Positions 1 through 12,080 of a DNA stretch of 60,000 nt are shown here, piece by piece. A program made the position numbers and the translations under genes. The stretch lies in the NCBI GenBank assembly GCA_914767715.1, contig OU612065.1:37884001-37944000 (forward strand), written 5' to 3'. This DNA comes from Membranipora membranacea. Its lineage: Eukaryota > Bryozoa > Gymnolaemata > Cheilostomatida > Membraniporidae. Below the pieces are notes generated by a model. That model worked only from the letters and a program-made list of their open reading frames with translations, ran no database searches and had not been told where the DNA came from. Numbering within the stretch: the stretch's first letter is position 1; every line of letters begins with the position of its first letter.

Positions 1-420
1 AAGACTGTTATAATGAATTTTTATTTGAACTATTTACAAGAACAACGAAATCCAGTATTATTTGAGAATAGCAGCATCAATCCCTCCCAGATGATGAAGT
101 TTTTAGGCACCTACATTGATGACCACCTGACTGTTATTCCACATGTTAATAATATAATCAAAAGCTTCAACTCTAAGTTATCTTTAATGAGACGACTCAA
201 AAAATCGGGAATGTCCTCGACTGGCTTATGTAATTTTTACTGTGCCAACATTAGATCAGTTCTCAGCTATGGTGCACCAGTTTTTTTACCAATTTTTATC
301 AGACACTACCAAATCAAAGCTTGAGCATGTTCAAGAAACTGCCACCCGAATTATTTTCTCTTATGTGCCATATGGATATGCTGGATTTGATTCCACTTGA
401 TGCTTTTATTATATGTCAAT
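1..420 (+). mobile_element. Decayed LINE reverse-transcriptase fragment (C-terminal part)
   Basis: Positions 13-324 read as about 100 residues that resemble the end of the reverse-transcriptase domain of jockey/CR1-like LINEs. The stretch has the LGTYIDDHL segment, then FYCANIRSVLSYGAPVF, as in many non-LTR elements. The homologous reading (KLEHVQETATRIIFSY) continues from about 300 to 400 in another frame and ends at a stop near 404, so at least one frameshift and a premature stop are present. The element probably extends left of the window. No intact ORF, target-site duplication or poly(A) tail was seen here. Family assignment within non-LTR elements is uncertain. Confidence 0.72.
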
Positions 421-2400
421 CTACCACTTATTTTAGTAAGGTGGCCAACATGATACATGGCTACATGATAGAATCATTTTTAATAATTAAAGGAGATCCT
501 CTAGATGTCATACTGTTTCTAGGCCTAAGAAAGCAAGGACAGAAAGGAGGAATAGCAGTTTTTTACATTTTATATGAATTACTTTAATTCTGGACACAAG
601 TTTGAGTGTTTTTTAAATGCTGCAAACATTCAAGTACTATCATTGAGGCTTCCCACTTAAAAGGATAATTGTGAATGTAAAATAAACTCAACTACAGAAT
701 AGTTTGTCCTAAGAAACAGGAAGTAGAGCTATCACAGTGTTTTATTGGGTCCATAATTTCTGATCGCTCATATATATAGGAAAAAATATTGCCGCCAATT
801 TAAGGGTTTCACACAAAAAACACTTGTCATTTTCATAGACAGCCAACTCAAGATGATTTTAGAGGGAAACACATACCATCCGAAAATCGTGACTTGTTTA
901 TAATATTTACTGTTGGCAACCACATAAAAAAAGAACTTCATCATGTCCACTAAACACAATGACCTTGGGAATGTTCTTCTCTTCAAAAGCTTTTCATATA
1001 TTTCCTGACTCTAGTCTATCAATGGGTAACTGCCCTGATACACAATTACAACACACACCGTAGAGCTAGATGAAATGCATTTCACTAACCGATTGATTTA
1101 GATAAAGCAACAGCATATGGTATTGCGCTGGTATATGTATCCTGTGCGAAATTGCCAACTGACTTGTGGTATATGATTTTATTTTGAAGTCGTAACCTTT
1201 AAAAAGTACTGACAATGTAATAACTGAAAAGGACAAGACCAAAAGTTTTAACACATTGTATGCAACGAAGCTAGTACATGAAATTAAATCTGTTATCAGA
1301 ATTGATTAACATTTGATTGGATGATTTTATAAGGAATATTGAATACTTGACATAATAATATATGCTCAAATCAGTCATCAGCGATTTATAGAAGTCTCCA
1401 TAAAAAATTTGCTACATATTAAGGACGCATCAGATTAAACTTATTCATATGAAAAATTAAACTAACATAGTGTAGGGTCGTATGAGGTTTCTTACTTAGA
1501 GCAGAGTTGAAACAAGTTATAAAGAAATTTACTGGTGGCCAGAAATAAACCTTCTTCTGGCTGAGCTTCCACGTATAATAATGCTGGCTGATGGTCAAAA
1601 CAAATGAGTTATGGGTATAGAACTTAGAACTATAGAACAATCAGAAAGCGCAAACAGCTGAGAGAAATAGCTGGCTGTTTTAGCTATGTTCATGATATAG
1701 GTGATAATGAAGACAAATGATACTAATGCTAATTACCTTATTTAACTGGTCTTTCAAACTTCTTCATCTGCATCTAAGAAAATATTTATAAATACAGATT
1801 TTCATCCCAAAACAGGTATCATTTGTAATTATGAATTCGATTTCTTGCTGACTGGCAAGTCCATTTGAGAACAGTCTTGCTCATACCTGAGCCCATTTCA
1901 TGTATCACCATTTATGAAAACAAATTAAAAATTCCCTAATGTGTAAGCGTTAGGTGATAAGCATCATCTTCCATTTAAAAACCAACTAACCAATTATCGA
2001 CACCGTATAATTAGAATTGTGGCCTCATTTTCATCGTCCCTTTCAAAACCAACCAACCAAAAATCCACACTGTATAATTAGAATTGCAGCCACCTTTGAG
2101 ACGGCAGCTATACATCTATTTCAAAATGAATCTTTTTGTAATCTAAGGTCATTTAGTACATGGCAACTCTTTACAAATACAATTCCGCTCTGGATGAGGA
2201 GTCACCACTACCCCAATTTTACCATGAAATTCGAACTTTGAGGATACTTCTATATGAAAAAGGAATGTGGTCATGGGGCATCCCATTTGTAGAAGATATT
2301 GTGGTGTCAACTATTTTTGATTGATATACTTTTTTTTTTCAGACTTGAGAAACTGAACTTTTATATATATATTCATATATATTGATATGATTCCAGATAT
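421..2400. other. Unassigned sequence with a short direct duplication
   Basis: No coding region, RNA gene or full-length repeat was recognised. Short open frames here lack family resemblance or splice context. One visible structure is a diverged direct duplication: about 48 bases at 1977-2024 recur at 2044-2091 (period about 67), both containing TATAATTAGAATTG. Confidence 0.5.
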
Positions 2401-2414
2401 GCAGAGATAGTAAT

Positions 2415-3130
2415 CTATTTGGATGTGATATATTTCTTCCAATCTCCGCTGTCGTTTGAGTTTCCGTTACCATTTCCATTTTGTCCAGATCCAGAGTTTC
2501 CGTTTCCATTACCGTTTCCGTTTGTACCTTTTCCATCATCTCCATTTCCGATATTGTTTCCATTAATTCCACTGCCTTTATTCTCTTTTCCATTTCCGTT
2601 TCCATTTACACCTTAACCATTGTTGTCGTTTCCGTTGGAATTTCCGTTCACTCCGTCACCCTTGTTACTGTTTCCATTATTGCATTTCCATTAGTTCTGT
2701 CACGATTGTTCTCATTTCCATTGGCATTGTCATTGTCAGGGCCATCTGATCCATCTGCAATAAATAATAGTATATTCATTCACTGATGATCCCTCAGGAT
2801 TGCATAAATCATAAATCATAAAATCAAAATCAAAATCAAAAGCTAGTTTATAGTGCAGGAAACTAGTACATTTTACATTAAATTCATGAAAAAGGATTGC
2901 AAAAGATAGAAGAGATAGATATGTAACATAAGTTGTCCTCCCATTACAGGCTTGTGATGCTAGTATAGATATTTGTCTAAGAATTGTGAGGTTTTGGTAG
3001 AGTGTGGTAACTTGAAAATAGTGTCATACTTAATAAAATCTAAAAGCTTACTATGTTTGTTCCTTCCTTTTCCGCATTCTATGACGGCAACAATTACAAC
3101 CATTAGTGCGAGTACTCTCAGCAACAGCAT
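2415..3130 (-). pseudogene. Broken copy of the Asn/Gly-repeat secreted protein gene
   Basis: This is a minus-strand homologue of the intact gene at 7602-8381. Exon A (3130-3052) still encodes a good signal peptide (MLLLRVLALMVV..., 26 residues) and ends at a GTAAGC donor in phase 1, as in the intact gene. Intron sequence is also conserved (GTTACCACACT block). Exon B (2754-2415) begins after TTGCAG and keeps the C-terminal GDWKKYITSK plus stop. It carries a two-base insertion in a GGAAATGC unit, which shifts into a TGA, and a GGT-TAA change in a later unit. About two repeat units are missing relative to the intact copy. The intron and exons are duplicated together, so this is a DNA-level duplicate, not a retrocopy. 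A truncated secreted peptide could still be made, but loss of function is the simpler reading. Confidence 0.8.
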
Positions 3131-3482
3131 GGTAACAGCTGGTTGTATTCTATAACTGAGCTAGGTCTATATTAGGACAGCTTTCACTTGGTGTATTTTT
3201 GCCTTATTTCCTTCACATAATGTGCTTGTTGACTGTTGACATCAATAATGGAGATTACCACGCAGCTTGATCGAGATTGTTTTCAAAAGTGCAAAATAGG
3301 AATGATAATTTTATACACCACATTTATATCTCTGTTTCAGTAGTAAACCTAAACAAAATTTTAAAATATTTGATGACAAAAATGGGTTAAATTATGACAA
3401 TGACTGCAGTAAAGATGCTTATTGTTAGGAAATTTCAATCTGCCCCCCCCCCCATCATCTCAAATACCTCTTATGCATGTTA

Positions 3483-3646
3483 TCTGTCTGGCGACACCAC
3501 CATACTCTATGCCAATTTTCTCTCAGTGTGTAGGCAGGTCCAAGCACACCTGGGGCACAATGCGCAGTAGTCAATAGACTGCAGCGGAACTCGAACCCTT
3601 GCGTGTTTGAGGGCAGGCATTCTAACCAACTTCCTACTCCTATGAC
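3483..3646 (-). mobile_element. tRNA-derived SINE, family A (copy 1)
   Basis: Read on the minus strand, the head contains a degenerate tRNA-like promoter: AGTTGGTTAGAATGCC (box A-like) and GGGTTCGAGTTCC (box B). The tail has GCCCCAGGTGTGCTTGGACC followed by CTGCCTACA. The same head and tail, in the same order, occur on the plus strand at about 12081-12310, which defines a family. There is no tRNA acceptor stem or anticodon arm, so it is not a tRNA gene. A run of C lies just outside the tail at about 3443-3453. Borders are approximate. Confidence 0.68.
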
Positions 3647-3659
3647 TGCACAATAACTA

Positions 3660-6470
3660 ATGAGGGCAGCAAAATTCGATCGCAGACCTTATTGATTTGA
3701 TTCGATTAATCTTGAATTAATTTGGTCTTAATTTATGTTGTATTATTTTATTTTGTTTTGTGTTTTTTATTTTCTTTCCTTTTCATGTTATTTTGTTTTA
3801 TTTTCCATAAATTCACTATCATTGCTAAGATAATAAAAAACTTGTACTGGTGATAGTTTTTATTGAGGACATCTAGTTCTACATTTGCCAGAGCAGTTTT
3901 TCTGATATGTGCGCAACAATTTTGTTTTTTCGAATGGTAAACCATTGCCTTGGTAGCAAAATTTGCCTGTTCCTGCTCAATAATGGCATTTTATGACGTC
4001 TCAGTAACCCTTCAAAAATAAAAGTTTGATGATAGCTGACACATCCGTCCAAAAATAGGTTTCAAGCATATTGATTGGCAGTACAAGCATAACTACCCAA
4101 TTTGAGATGGAGTGATGAAATTAGTCATGACAATAAAATCTATAATAAACTATTTTGTCGTTATTCTGATGGCTTTGACAGTAAAGGTGGAAGTAGAAAC
4201 CTGTCTAAAATGTCAGTGAGAAGATCTTACTACCAGTTTGTACCAATAAGAGTCCCTAGGTTGACGCACATGTTCTGATCACAAGGTTTCCTCTTTGACC
4301 CGGAACAGGACTCTTCACTCTGTTCCCGAGTCACAATAAAGAATGAGTGATCCCATTATGGATGCAATCTTTGCATTTTACGGCAGAATTTTTTGCTTTG
4401 CTCTAGAATTACATTATTTTTATTTGCTTATATATATACTGATAATATATAACAATGTTCCTGTCAATGCTTCATTGTGGATCTTACAGAATTTTCTGTT
4501 TTAATGGACATCACATAATGAGATCCACTAGTTGGCTGTATTGTCATCAGGTGACGCAGAGAGGAAAGCTGAAGAAGAGCTTCTCAAAAGAGCTTAAACT
4601 ACTGCTACCACTCATGCAAATTTGTGCTCATCAAATTCTTCATAGCTCCAAGATAATTAATTGAGACTTAAATCTCATAATTGTCACCTAATGGGTAAAT
4701 AATTTGAACAAACTGATCTTCAAAATCAGGGCATGAAATCTACGCACCAGCTTATGATGTGTACAGTGTGCATTAGTAAGACGGTAACTACGTCACCTGA
4801 TGCGGTAGATAATTAATTTCAAACCCTAAATTTGACGACCGATTAGGTGACAATGCTGAGATTGCAGCCTCATTTTATTAGTCTTGAGCTACACAGAATT
4901 CCATAAGCACACACTTGGCTGTGTGGCAGCAGTGGTTTAACATCAGCAACAGCATCACCTGACCTCCAAAACAACTTTTAATCCGAGACCCTGTCTGACT
5001 AGCAGGTGCGTTTGCCAAAATAGGCCTGAAGTATTCCAATCTAACAGAAGATATCAAAATTGTTAGATATTTCTACATTACATTAGTCATTTCAGAGCCT
5101 CCTGTAGCTGTCTTAAATTAGATTCTTTGAAACATGCAGCATTTAAAGCACATGATGAATAGTTATTTCATAGGACCTTTCCTAATAAAAGCAAATCAAT
5201 CTGAAATCCCGACAACTATAGATTTATCAGGATGTGGTCAGTTTTATGGGTCGAGCATCCTTTATTGACAGGAAATATTGTATGTTTCGGAAGTTTGGCC
5301 TTATATACAAGATTTACAGGCACTCAAATCATTCGCCATTGACATTGTAAAGATGAAAAGATGCACAATAATAGACTTTACCGCTGTGCAATACTCTTGC
5401 ATATCCTATTCATGCACCGCAAATATGCCGTGTGTAAATTAAAATCGCCTCTTTGTTCTCTCTTCATGTTCTTATTCCTATCCTTGCAGATGTCGAGATG
5501 TAAAACCGTATTTATAGGCCTGTCAAATACCACAGCATTTTTGTAAAAGTGTTTAGCAGCCAGGTCTAAAAATAATTTGCATGAACCTTTGTTAACAATG
5601 TACATTTGGGAACTTTACGAATAGATTTGATATGACATGATGTGCCCAGGTCATGAGAACAGCAATCTATTATTTGTCACCTAGTCATCATCACATGTTG
5701 ATAGCTTGTTGTGAGTAGAAACTGTCATTTAGGTCATATAGGTAAAACCATGCTGCAAGTGGTGGAGTTTTACAACAGAGACAGCCAACTTAAGGCGATT
5801 GTTGAGTAAACAATTAATGTCTTAAAACTTGGGTTCTTGTTTATCAAACATGCTATCATCAAACACGTAAAGTCTCACTTCATAATTTCCCCAAAACACA
5901 GATCACCTGGGAAAATAATTGCCTTACAGCGGCAGTCAAAAACGTTCAAGAAAACATAGGTCCAATACATCTCACAACAAGAACTTTTTCCTCTGGACCT
6001 TAGGATAAGGTCCCAACATTGAATCATTTTGTAACTCCATGTGCAAGCTGAGCCTGACCGACAACACATTGTGCTCTTTCAAGGGGTCTATATGAGCTAA
6101 TGCTGATTATTTGTTAAGTCTAATTCTCTGACAATCATGTCAAATACATAACAGTTTTGATTTTGTAGTTGTTTATAAATGCTATTTATGTTTGGTTATA
6201 TAGAATTTGCCTTCCCTTCGATATTTTTCCGGTGTCTTCAGTTATTGTCTTTCATAATTCGCTCCATTTATAATGCAATTGCCACTGCCCAGTTTTTTTT
6301 ACCTTATACGCAGGTTAGTACACAACTCCAGATGTAAATATATTCAGTTTGTTTGTAGTACAATCTAAATTTTTTTTTAAAGTTTATTGACAAGCAATCT
6401 TCATCATTAAAATGATGTTCTTCCTATTGGCTACATAACATACTTATTATCTGGGCTATGCTGAGGACAA
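3660..6470. other. Gene-free stretch
   Basis: I saw no exon with family resemblance, no RNA gene and no clear inverted-repeat element. Several AT-rich segments and scattered short open frames are present (for example 3748-3945 and 5378-5605 on the minus strand, which largely read through A/T-rich sequence). The phrase 'attgcagcctcatttt' near 4860 echoes part of the duplication at 2015-2095, which hints at a further low-copy repeat. Confidence 0.45.
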
Positions 6471-6574
6471 TCTTAAAAATTGATTAAAATTGTGACATAT
6501 TCTCAACTAGTCAGTAGAATTCCAAAGTTATATCACGATTCACAAAACAGCCTTAAGCAGAGGTTCAAACTCAA

Positions 6575-6685
6575 ACTAAACTTTTGTATCTATGTTAATG
6601 TGTATAAGGTCAACAAGTTATTTTTATTTTGCTTTAATTATAAACTTTTAGAAAACCTCAATAAATAAATAAATAAATGAATAAA
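6575..6685 (+). mobile_element. LINE 3' end with (AAATA)n tail, copy 1
   Basis: About 90 bases ending in AATAAATAAATAAATAAATG closely match 24619-24720. Shared blocks include TATGTTAATGTGT, AGGTCAACAAGTT and AATTATAAACTTTTAGAAAA, followed by CCTCAATAAATAAATAAA. Two dispersed copies with the same simple A-rich tail fit the 3' end of a non-LTR element. The second copy follows a LINE coding remnant directly. The element upstream of 6575 is not recognisable. Confidence 0.6.
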
Positions 6686-6869
6686 GGCATAGATTTTTTA
6701 AGATTTTCATGAAGCATAAGTGGTCATATAAGCATCTACCTATCTAATTGAATGCTGATTTAATCGATCAGTGATGTGGGCGGCATCCTTCTAAATGTAG
6801 CTCATGTTCATTGGCAGTCTCGCTACTTTATGATACCTTGTGAGTAATTTTGATGTAACTTGTTGTTTT

Positions 6870-7065
6870 TGTTTTTTTTCTGTCTCAGTACGAGCGCCGG
6901 ATTTCACACTGCAGAGGAGCATTTGAGGAAGGATGTCCCTCCTGACACCATCCCGGGAGTTGAACACGAGACCTCTCGGTTAAGAAACCCATACCCTATA
7001 CATTGCACAACGGCCACTCCCTCTATGTTCTTCTTTATAAGAGTCATCAATGTTTTTAGTGACGT
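6870..7065 (-). mobile_element. Probable tRNA-derived SINE, second family
   Basis: On the minus strand this reads GGAGTGGCCGTTGTGC, then TCTTAACCGAGAGGTCTCG and GTGTTCAACTCCCGGG, which resembles the A-box region, variable arm and B box of a tRNA. It continues into a non-tRNA body (GGTGTCAGGAGGGACATCC). It lacks a paired acceptor stem, so a functional tRNA is unlikely. Only one copy was noticed in the window, so repeat status is inferred from the tRNA-like head and unrelated tail. Confidence 0.45.
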
Positions 7066-7338
7066 CCGCCAGTGACGGTAATATAAGACAGTGTGTACGA
7101 TGAAGATATTTTCTATATAGATGCTGGCAGGACAACAGGAGTCTGCCAAAGTCTAATAATAAAACCCTTTTAGTAATTTTTAGCTTCTTTGGCTTCTTTA
7201 ATGGTTGCCTCAGACTGACATAATAAAATCAGCATAATCAAGCAGGATGCACGGTTCTAATAATACCCTTAATTACATCAGCAGTTTTAAATAGGATAAA
7301 GTACCAAAATAAACTTAGGATATGGCATGATTTGCTCG

Positions 7339-7346
7339 TATAAAAG
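7339..7346 (+). promoter_or_regulatory. TATA box of the Asn/Gly-repeat gene
   Basis: TATAAAAG sits about 30 bases before the likely start of a short 5' non-coding exon (about 7370-7407). That exon ends at AAG|GTAAGG. The next exon starts at 7583 after a pyrimidine-rich TATTTTCAG. Confidence 0.6.
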
Positions 7347-7601
7347 ACAGTGGTGTGAGATGTTTAATTCACAGAGCACTGTTTATCACTCCAGTATACA
7401 TCCTAAGGTAAGGCAGTAAATTCCTTTATTTTCTTCTTGTTGTTGCCAGCCTGTATATTTTTGTATGATGAGCAAATGAAAATAAATGTGATATAATGAA
7501 ATGAGACTCTTGTTTCTCCTCGATGTGATGTTTTTCATTTTCATGTTAAATTTCATGTTCAATGCATTCTTTGTATTTTCAGAATATAACCTGCTGTTAC
7601 C

Positions 7602-8381
7602 ATGCTGTCACTGAGAGTACTTGTACTACTGGTTGTTGCTGTGGCTGTCGTAGAATGTGGCTACTCTTCTAATTCTAAGAAAGGAAAGAACACACCGAGT
7701 AAGCTTGTTAATCTTGATAGTATATATTAAAACATTCATTTCACAAGTATGACACTATTTCAAGTTACCACACACTGCCAGACCTTGCAAACTTGAGACA
7801 ATAATCTATATCAGCATCACAAAACACTGTCATCCTGTGCTAGAAGTTTACTTATGCTTTGTATATATGCTGTTATTCATGTTGCACTTTGAGTTCGATT
7901 CTCAAGTATATGTGTTCACAAGAGATCATCAGTGAAGAACTTACAAATATATATTGCAGAAGGATCAGATAGCCCAGTCAATGGCAACGCCAATGGAAAT
8001 GAGAACAACGGCAATGGAGTGAACGGAAATACTAATGGAAATGGAAACGAGGGAAAAGGTGTTAATGGAAATACCAACGGAAACAAAAACAACGGTGGCG
8101 GAACAAATGGAAATGCGAATGGAAACAGTAACAAGGGTGATGGAGTGAACGGAAATACCAACGGAAACGACAACAATGGTAAAGGTGTAAACGGAAACGG
8201 AAATGGAAACGAGAATAAAGGAACTGGAATTAATGGAAACAATAACGGAAATGGAAATGATGGAAAAGGTACAAACGGAAACGGTAATGGAAACGAAAAC
8301 TCTGGATCTGGACAAAATGGTAATGGAAACGGAAACTCCAACGACAGCGGAGATTGGAAGAAATATATCACATCCAAATAA
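7602..8381 (+). CDS. Secreted Asn/Gly-rich 14-residue-repeat protein, 172 aa
   Basis: The coding exons are 7602-7698 and 7960-8381, with a phase-1 intron that has a GTAAGC donor and a TATTGCAG acceptor. Exon 1 encodes a strong signal peptide (MLSLRVLVLLVVAVAVVECG). A short Lys/Ser-rich spacer follows, then about 8.9 tandem units of 14 residues of the form NGNxNGNxNxGxGx, and a fixed tail GDWKKYITSK. Variable positions carry E, D, K, S and T. There is no cysteine in the mature part. The start is the first ATG after the 5' UTR intron, and AATAAA occurs at 8437-8442. The product should be extracellular and disordered or ion-binding. Gly-Xaa-Asn-rich repeats are known from the molluscan shell proteins nacrein/N66, but I see no carbonic anhydrase domain and infer no homology. 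Function is unknown. Two decayed copies flank it at 2415-3130 and about 10190-10752. Confidence 0.85.
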
Positions 8382-8459
8382 GTTATGAACTCTGGCATCA
8401 TCAAGATGAAATATTTTTGGTTTTTTATATATGAAAAATAAAAATATCTATCATTATCA

Positions 8460-10185
8460 GTTGACAACACAATTTCTTCTAGACCAGGGATATCCCTCAA
8501 CTTCCTTTACTCACATCGAAGTATCTAGAGAGTAGAGAAATACTAGAGAATATCTATTGTCTTTTAAAGGAAAAAACTTTGGAATTGTGAAGCTTCTTTT
8601 ATGCCCTAGTAAAATAAGCCTAAGCCCTAACGACCAGCCCTTTTGTGCGTAAAGAGTAGCCATGTAGGAATGATGATGGATTCCAAAATGTTGGCTCCTG
8701 ACAAAGATAGATAGCAGTTGTGACAGTGCCTGCATGCAACAATTATACTGCGGTTGAGAATAGGAGATTGTTAATATAAATATTTGATGAGGGTTTGAAA
8801 GTAATCTCAATGATAGTCATGAATAGAGAAAAAAAACTTGACCCATTGAAAGTTACCCTTTTTAGTAAAATGTGGTAGTATGTGATCAGGATCGGCTGGC
8901 ACATGGAAGTGAATTCTGATACATTTTCAGGACCCAATCCTTCAAACCCAAGGTCCACAGGAGAAAAACCTTGTGCTGATAAGTTTCTGGTAAATCTTCT
9001 CATACTCTCCATTCGTATGCCTACTGAAGGGATTTTGATTGCTATCATAAGGGAAATATTTCCCCATGTGATCTGATTTTTCTTGATGACATCAGGTTAA
9101 ATTCCGTTTGTTTTGTGATAGATTTGGGCGATCAACAAGCTAAGGCGCTTATCAATACCCTAACATATGCATTAAAAATGTTGGCTATACGAATGAGCAA
9201 ATTAGAGAACGGAACAGAAATTACGGACACATTCAACTTAAAGTTCAATTTTGCAATTTTTTCACATCTTCATATGAAACATTCGGTTTTACAATTACCC
9301 AATATTTAATTGTAGTATAAAATGTGAGTGATATAGTGTCTACTTTGTCACAATGCAAGAATATTTGTATGTGATGATATTATTTTTGAATGACTTAGGA
9401 GCGTAATATATTAATCTAAGATATTTATATAGAATATTATTATTATATAGGTCACTATCTTGGGAATTATCGACTCCATCATCAGCATACAAGACAGTTT
9501 CTGTATCCCAACAAGCATTTGTGATGATGACTAAGTGGAAAATAATAGACTTTGGGTTTTTTGCCCTGAACCTTTCATGTCAAGTCAAGTTTTCAGTTAA
9601 GAAATATACACTGTCAAAAAGAGTTCCTGCAAACTATTGTATGTAAGACAGACTAAAGACTATAACAATGATGATGTGGAGTTTGACAAGCTTGTAAATA
9701 CAGACATCAGCAAGGATAGGGATAAGCAAAGGCAGAGAGGAGGTGATCTGATTCTACACTAAACATTGTTGCTGTGCATGAATACAGATAAGCAAAAGTA
9801 TTTCACAGCAGGAATATCTATTATCATGCACTTTGTCATGATTACAATGTCAGAAGGGAAGCCTACAATTGCCTGGCTTCCTTGTATATAAGGCCAAACT
9901 TCCAAAACATCTAACATACAATGCATAAAACTGACAGCATCCTATGTCAGACATGAAGCCAACGAAAAAGTGCCGACATGTGCCATTGAAAGAAAATTGA
10001 TTAATAAAGTGAGAGTGGGCTTCTGCGTTGCGTTCCATTCACCGATATTACAGCGGATGTCACCTTATAGCCAAATCAGGTGACATTCCATGGCAAAAGG
10101 CTTCAAACTATCAGAATCTACTAGGGAACATTAAGTTGTGTGATAGATTTGCAACTGCAAACTATGACAATCTGCCTGCTAAACT
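8460..10185. other. Unassigned sequence
   Basis: No recognisable exon, RNA gene or repeat. Open frames at 8743-9048 (-), 8882-9076 (+) and 9115-9309 (+) overlap each other on opposite strands and have no family resemblance or convincing splice context. Confidence 0.45.
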
Positions 10186-10189
10186 AGCT

Positions 10190-10752
10190 CTCACCAAGGA
10201 AAGAACACTCAGTGTAAGCGTTTCATTGTTGATAGTATTATCTTAAACTCTTTCTTTAACATGTATTACACTATTTTAGGTTACCACACTCAACCATGGC
10301 CTTGCAAACTCGAAAGAAAACAATCTATACTGTGTTGTCTTTAACATACTTGCACAGAGTGCATAATTATTGACCTATCTACTCAAAAATTCCGGACTTT
10401 TGTAAGAATTTCGTATAATATAATATGAATCAAAAATCATCATTCCATACATTGCAGTTTGGTATGTTAGGGATCATTAAGAGAAATCGAAATTCTGTTT
10501 ATTGCAGCAAAATCAGGAAAGCCATCAATGGCAAGAAACTTAAACAATAGTGGCGGTACAAACGGATATGGAAATGGAAATAGTAGCAAGAAACATGGTG
10601 TTAGTTGAAACAATAACGGAAATGGCATTAATGGAAAAGGTACAAACGGAAACTGAAATGGAAACGGAAATATAATTTGAAAAAGAAACACTGGAAACAG
10701 CGGACACTCGAAAAGCAACGAAGATTGGAAACAATATATCATATTTATCTAG
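10190..10752 (+). pseudogene. Second decayed copy of the Asn/Gly-repeat gene
   Basis: Homology to the intact gene begins at the end of its signal exon (AAGGAAAGAACAC, then GTAAGC at 10214). It runs through the intron (GTTACCACACTCAACC matches the intact intron) and into the repeat exon, which starts at 10508 after TTATTGCAG. The repeat frame is interrupted by in-frame stops (AGTTGAAAC near 10603, AACTGAAATGG near 10650, ATTTGAAAAAG near 10676). The C-terminal tail is recognisable as GATTGGAAACAATATATCAT before a TAG at 10750-10752. The part encoding the signal peptide could not be found. This copy is more diverged than the one at 2415-3130, so it is probably older. Confidence 0.75.
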
Positions 10753-10769
10753 ATGATTCACACCGCATA

Positions 10770-12075
10770 TCTTGTGGCATATATATTATAATTTTTGGTT
10801 TTTAAAATCTGAAAAACTAGAGATGTATTTATCACTGAGAATCGACCATACACTATACATAATTTTAGGAGAAAACTGCTTTTTTTTCAAGGGAAAAAGA
10901 TTTGGAGTATTAGGAATGTTTATTATGCTCAACCCAGAAGTTATAATATCTTATTAAAAAACAGACTGCAGTACTACTCAAAATTAAATTGCGATTGTAA
11001 ATTTCCTCAAAATAACATAAAATATAAGAGATTCAAACACAATTAAGCCCATTATCTCAATGCGAGTCAGGGATATAGAGCTGTTCAATATTTGGTATCA
11101 GATAACACTCTACAGATTTTAGGAAAATTTGCCTAATTCTTGACAGCAAGTTGAATTAAGGCTCAACATTTTAAAAAATTTAAAATGTAATTACTGTCTC
11201 CTCAGAAGTTTCAATAGAGGGCATCCGGAAGAAGGTAAGCAATAATAACCAGATGATAAATGTATAATGACACGAGGTGGCAAGAAGATGAATATCACCA
11301 TCAAACTCTACAAATTTTAATTAGTATTTTTGTTTTGCGCATCACTTGATGTTCAATACAAAATTTGATTCCCAAAGCACCATTGAATCATGAGACGTGA
11401 ATATTGAGATGTTATACAAACAAAGTAATTTTCTTGGCTTTGAATTATAGTGTAGGGCTCAATCTTTGGCTTAAATGACAGGTGTTGCTTTCCGTCAAAC
11501 ACTGTTAGCATATATATGCACAAAAACGGTTGTGGTACCTTTTACTTACATCGCGTTACGTCAAATGGTAACAAGTAAATCTATGCGGGTTGGCAATTTT
11601 ATAACCACCACATTTCTATCACACCCATTTTTCAACTGTCCATATGTATGCAAGCGATGTGAATGACAAAATTTGGATGATGGCGTTTGATTTTCATTAA
11701 TTTGCTGTGTTCAGTAACTGCCTGGCCCTTTCAAAAATGCATATTAACTTTCTTCAGCAAAGACTACATGAGGGGACATGTAGATGTTGCTACAATGACA
11801 CTCCAGAAATTGGCAGGTATTTAGTCTAAAGGAGAGCTTCAGATATTACAACGGTAGATGTGGATTCGGGAAAAAGGTAATTTATTTTGGAACTTTGAGA
11901 ATTTGGTTGGTTAGTTTGAGGGGACGTGTTATTGATATAATTAGCTGCATGCAGATCATATTGGTATATAAATTTGGACATGTAAAAAAATTTTAGAAAG
12001 CAGAACAGTATTTTCATTCAGTTGGTTTATCAAAAACATTTCTCACTAATGTCTTTTTTAAGATACCAATTCTAC
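10770..12075. other. Unassigned sequence
   Basis: AT-rich sequence in which no coding exon, RNA gene or repeat was recognised. The short frame at 11475-11666 (+) has no family resemblance. Confidence 0.45.
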
Positions 12076-12080
12076 CCTGA

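Noticed and set aside
2339-2786. Overlapping open frames on both strands over the left Asn/Gly copy
   Set aside because: They are frame shadows of the decayed repeat exon. Only the minus-strand reading ending in GDWKKYITSK matches the intact gene.
3541-3640. A tRNA gene on the minus strand (GGTTCGAGTTCC box)
   Set aside because: No acceptor-stem or anticodon-stem pairing, and it shares a non-tRNA tail with a second copy, so it is a SINE.
7916-8500. A 194-codon open frame on the minus strand (Phe/Pro-rich) across the Asn/Gly gene
   Set aside because: It is the exact antisense of the 42-base repeat array, whose codon usage avoids stops on the other strand. Another antisense frame is open too. 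It has no signal peptide or splice logic, and it is broken in the other copies.
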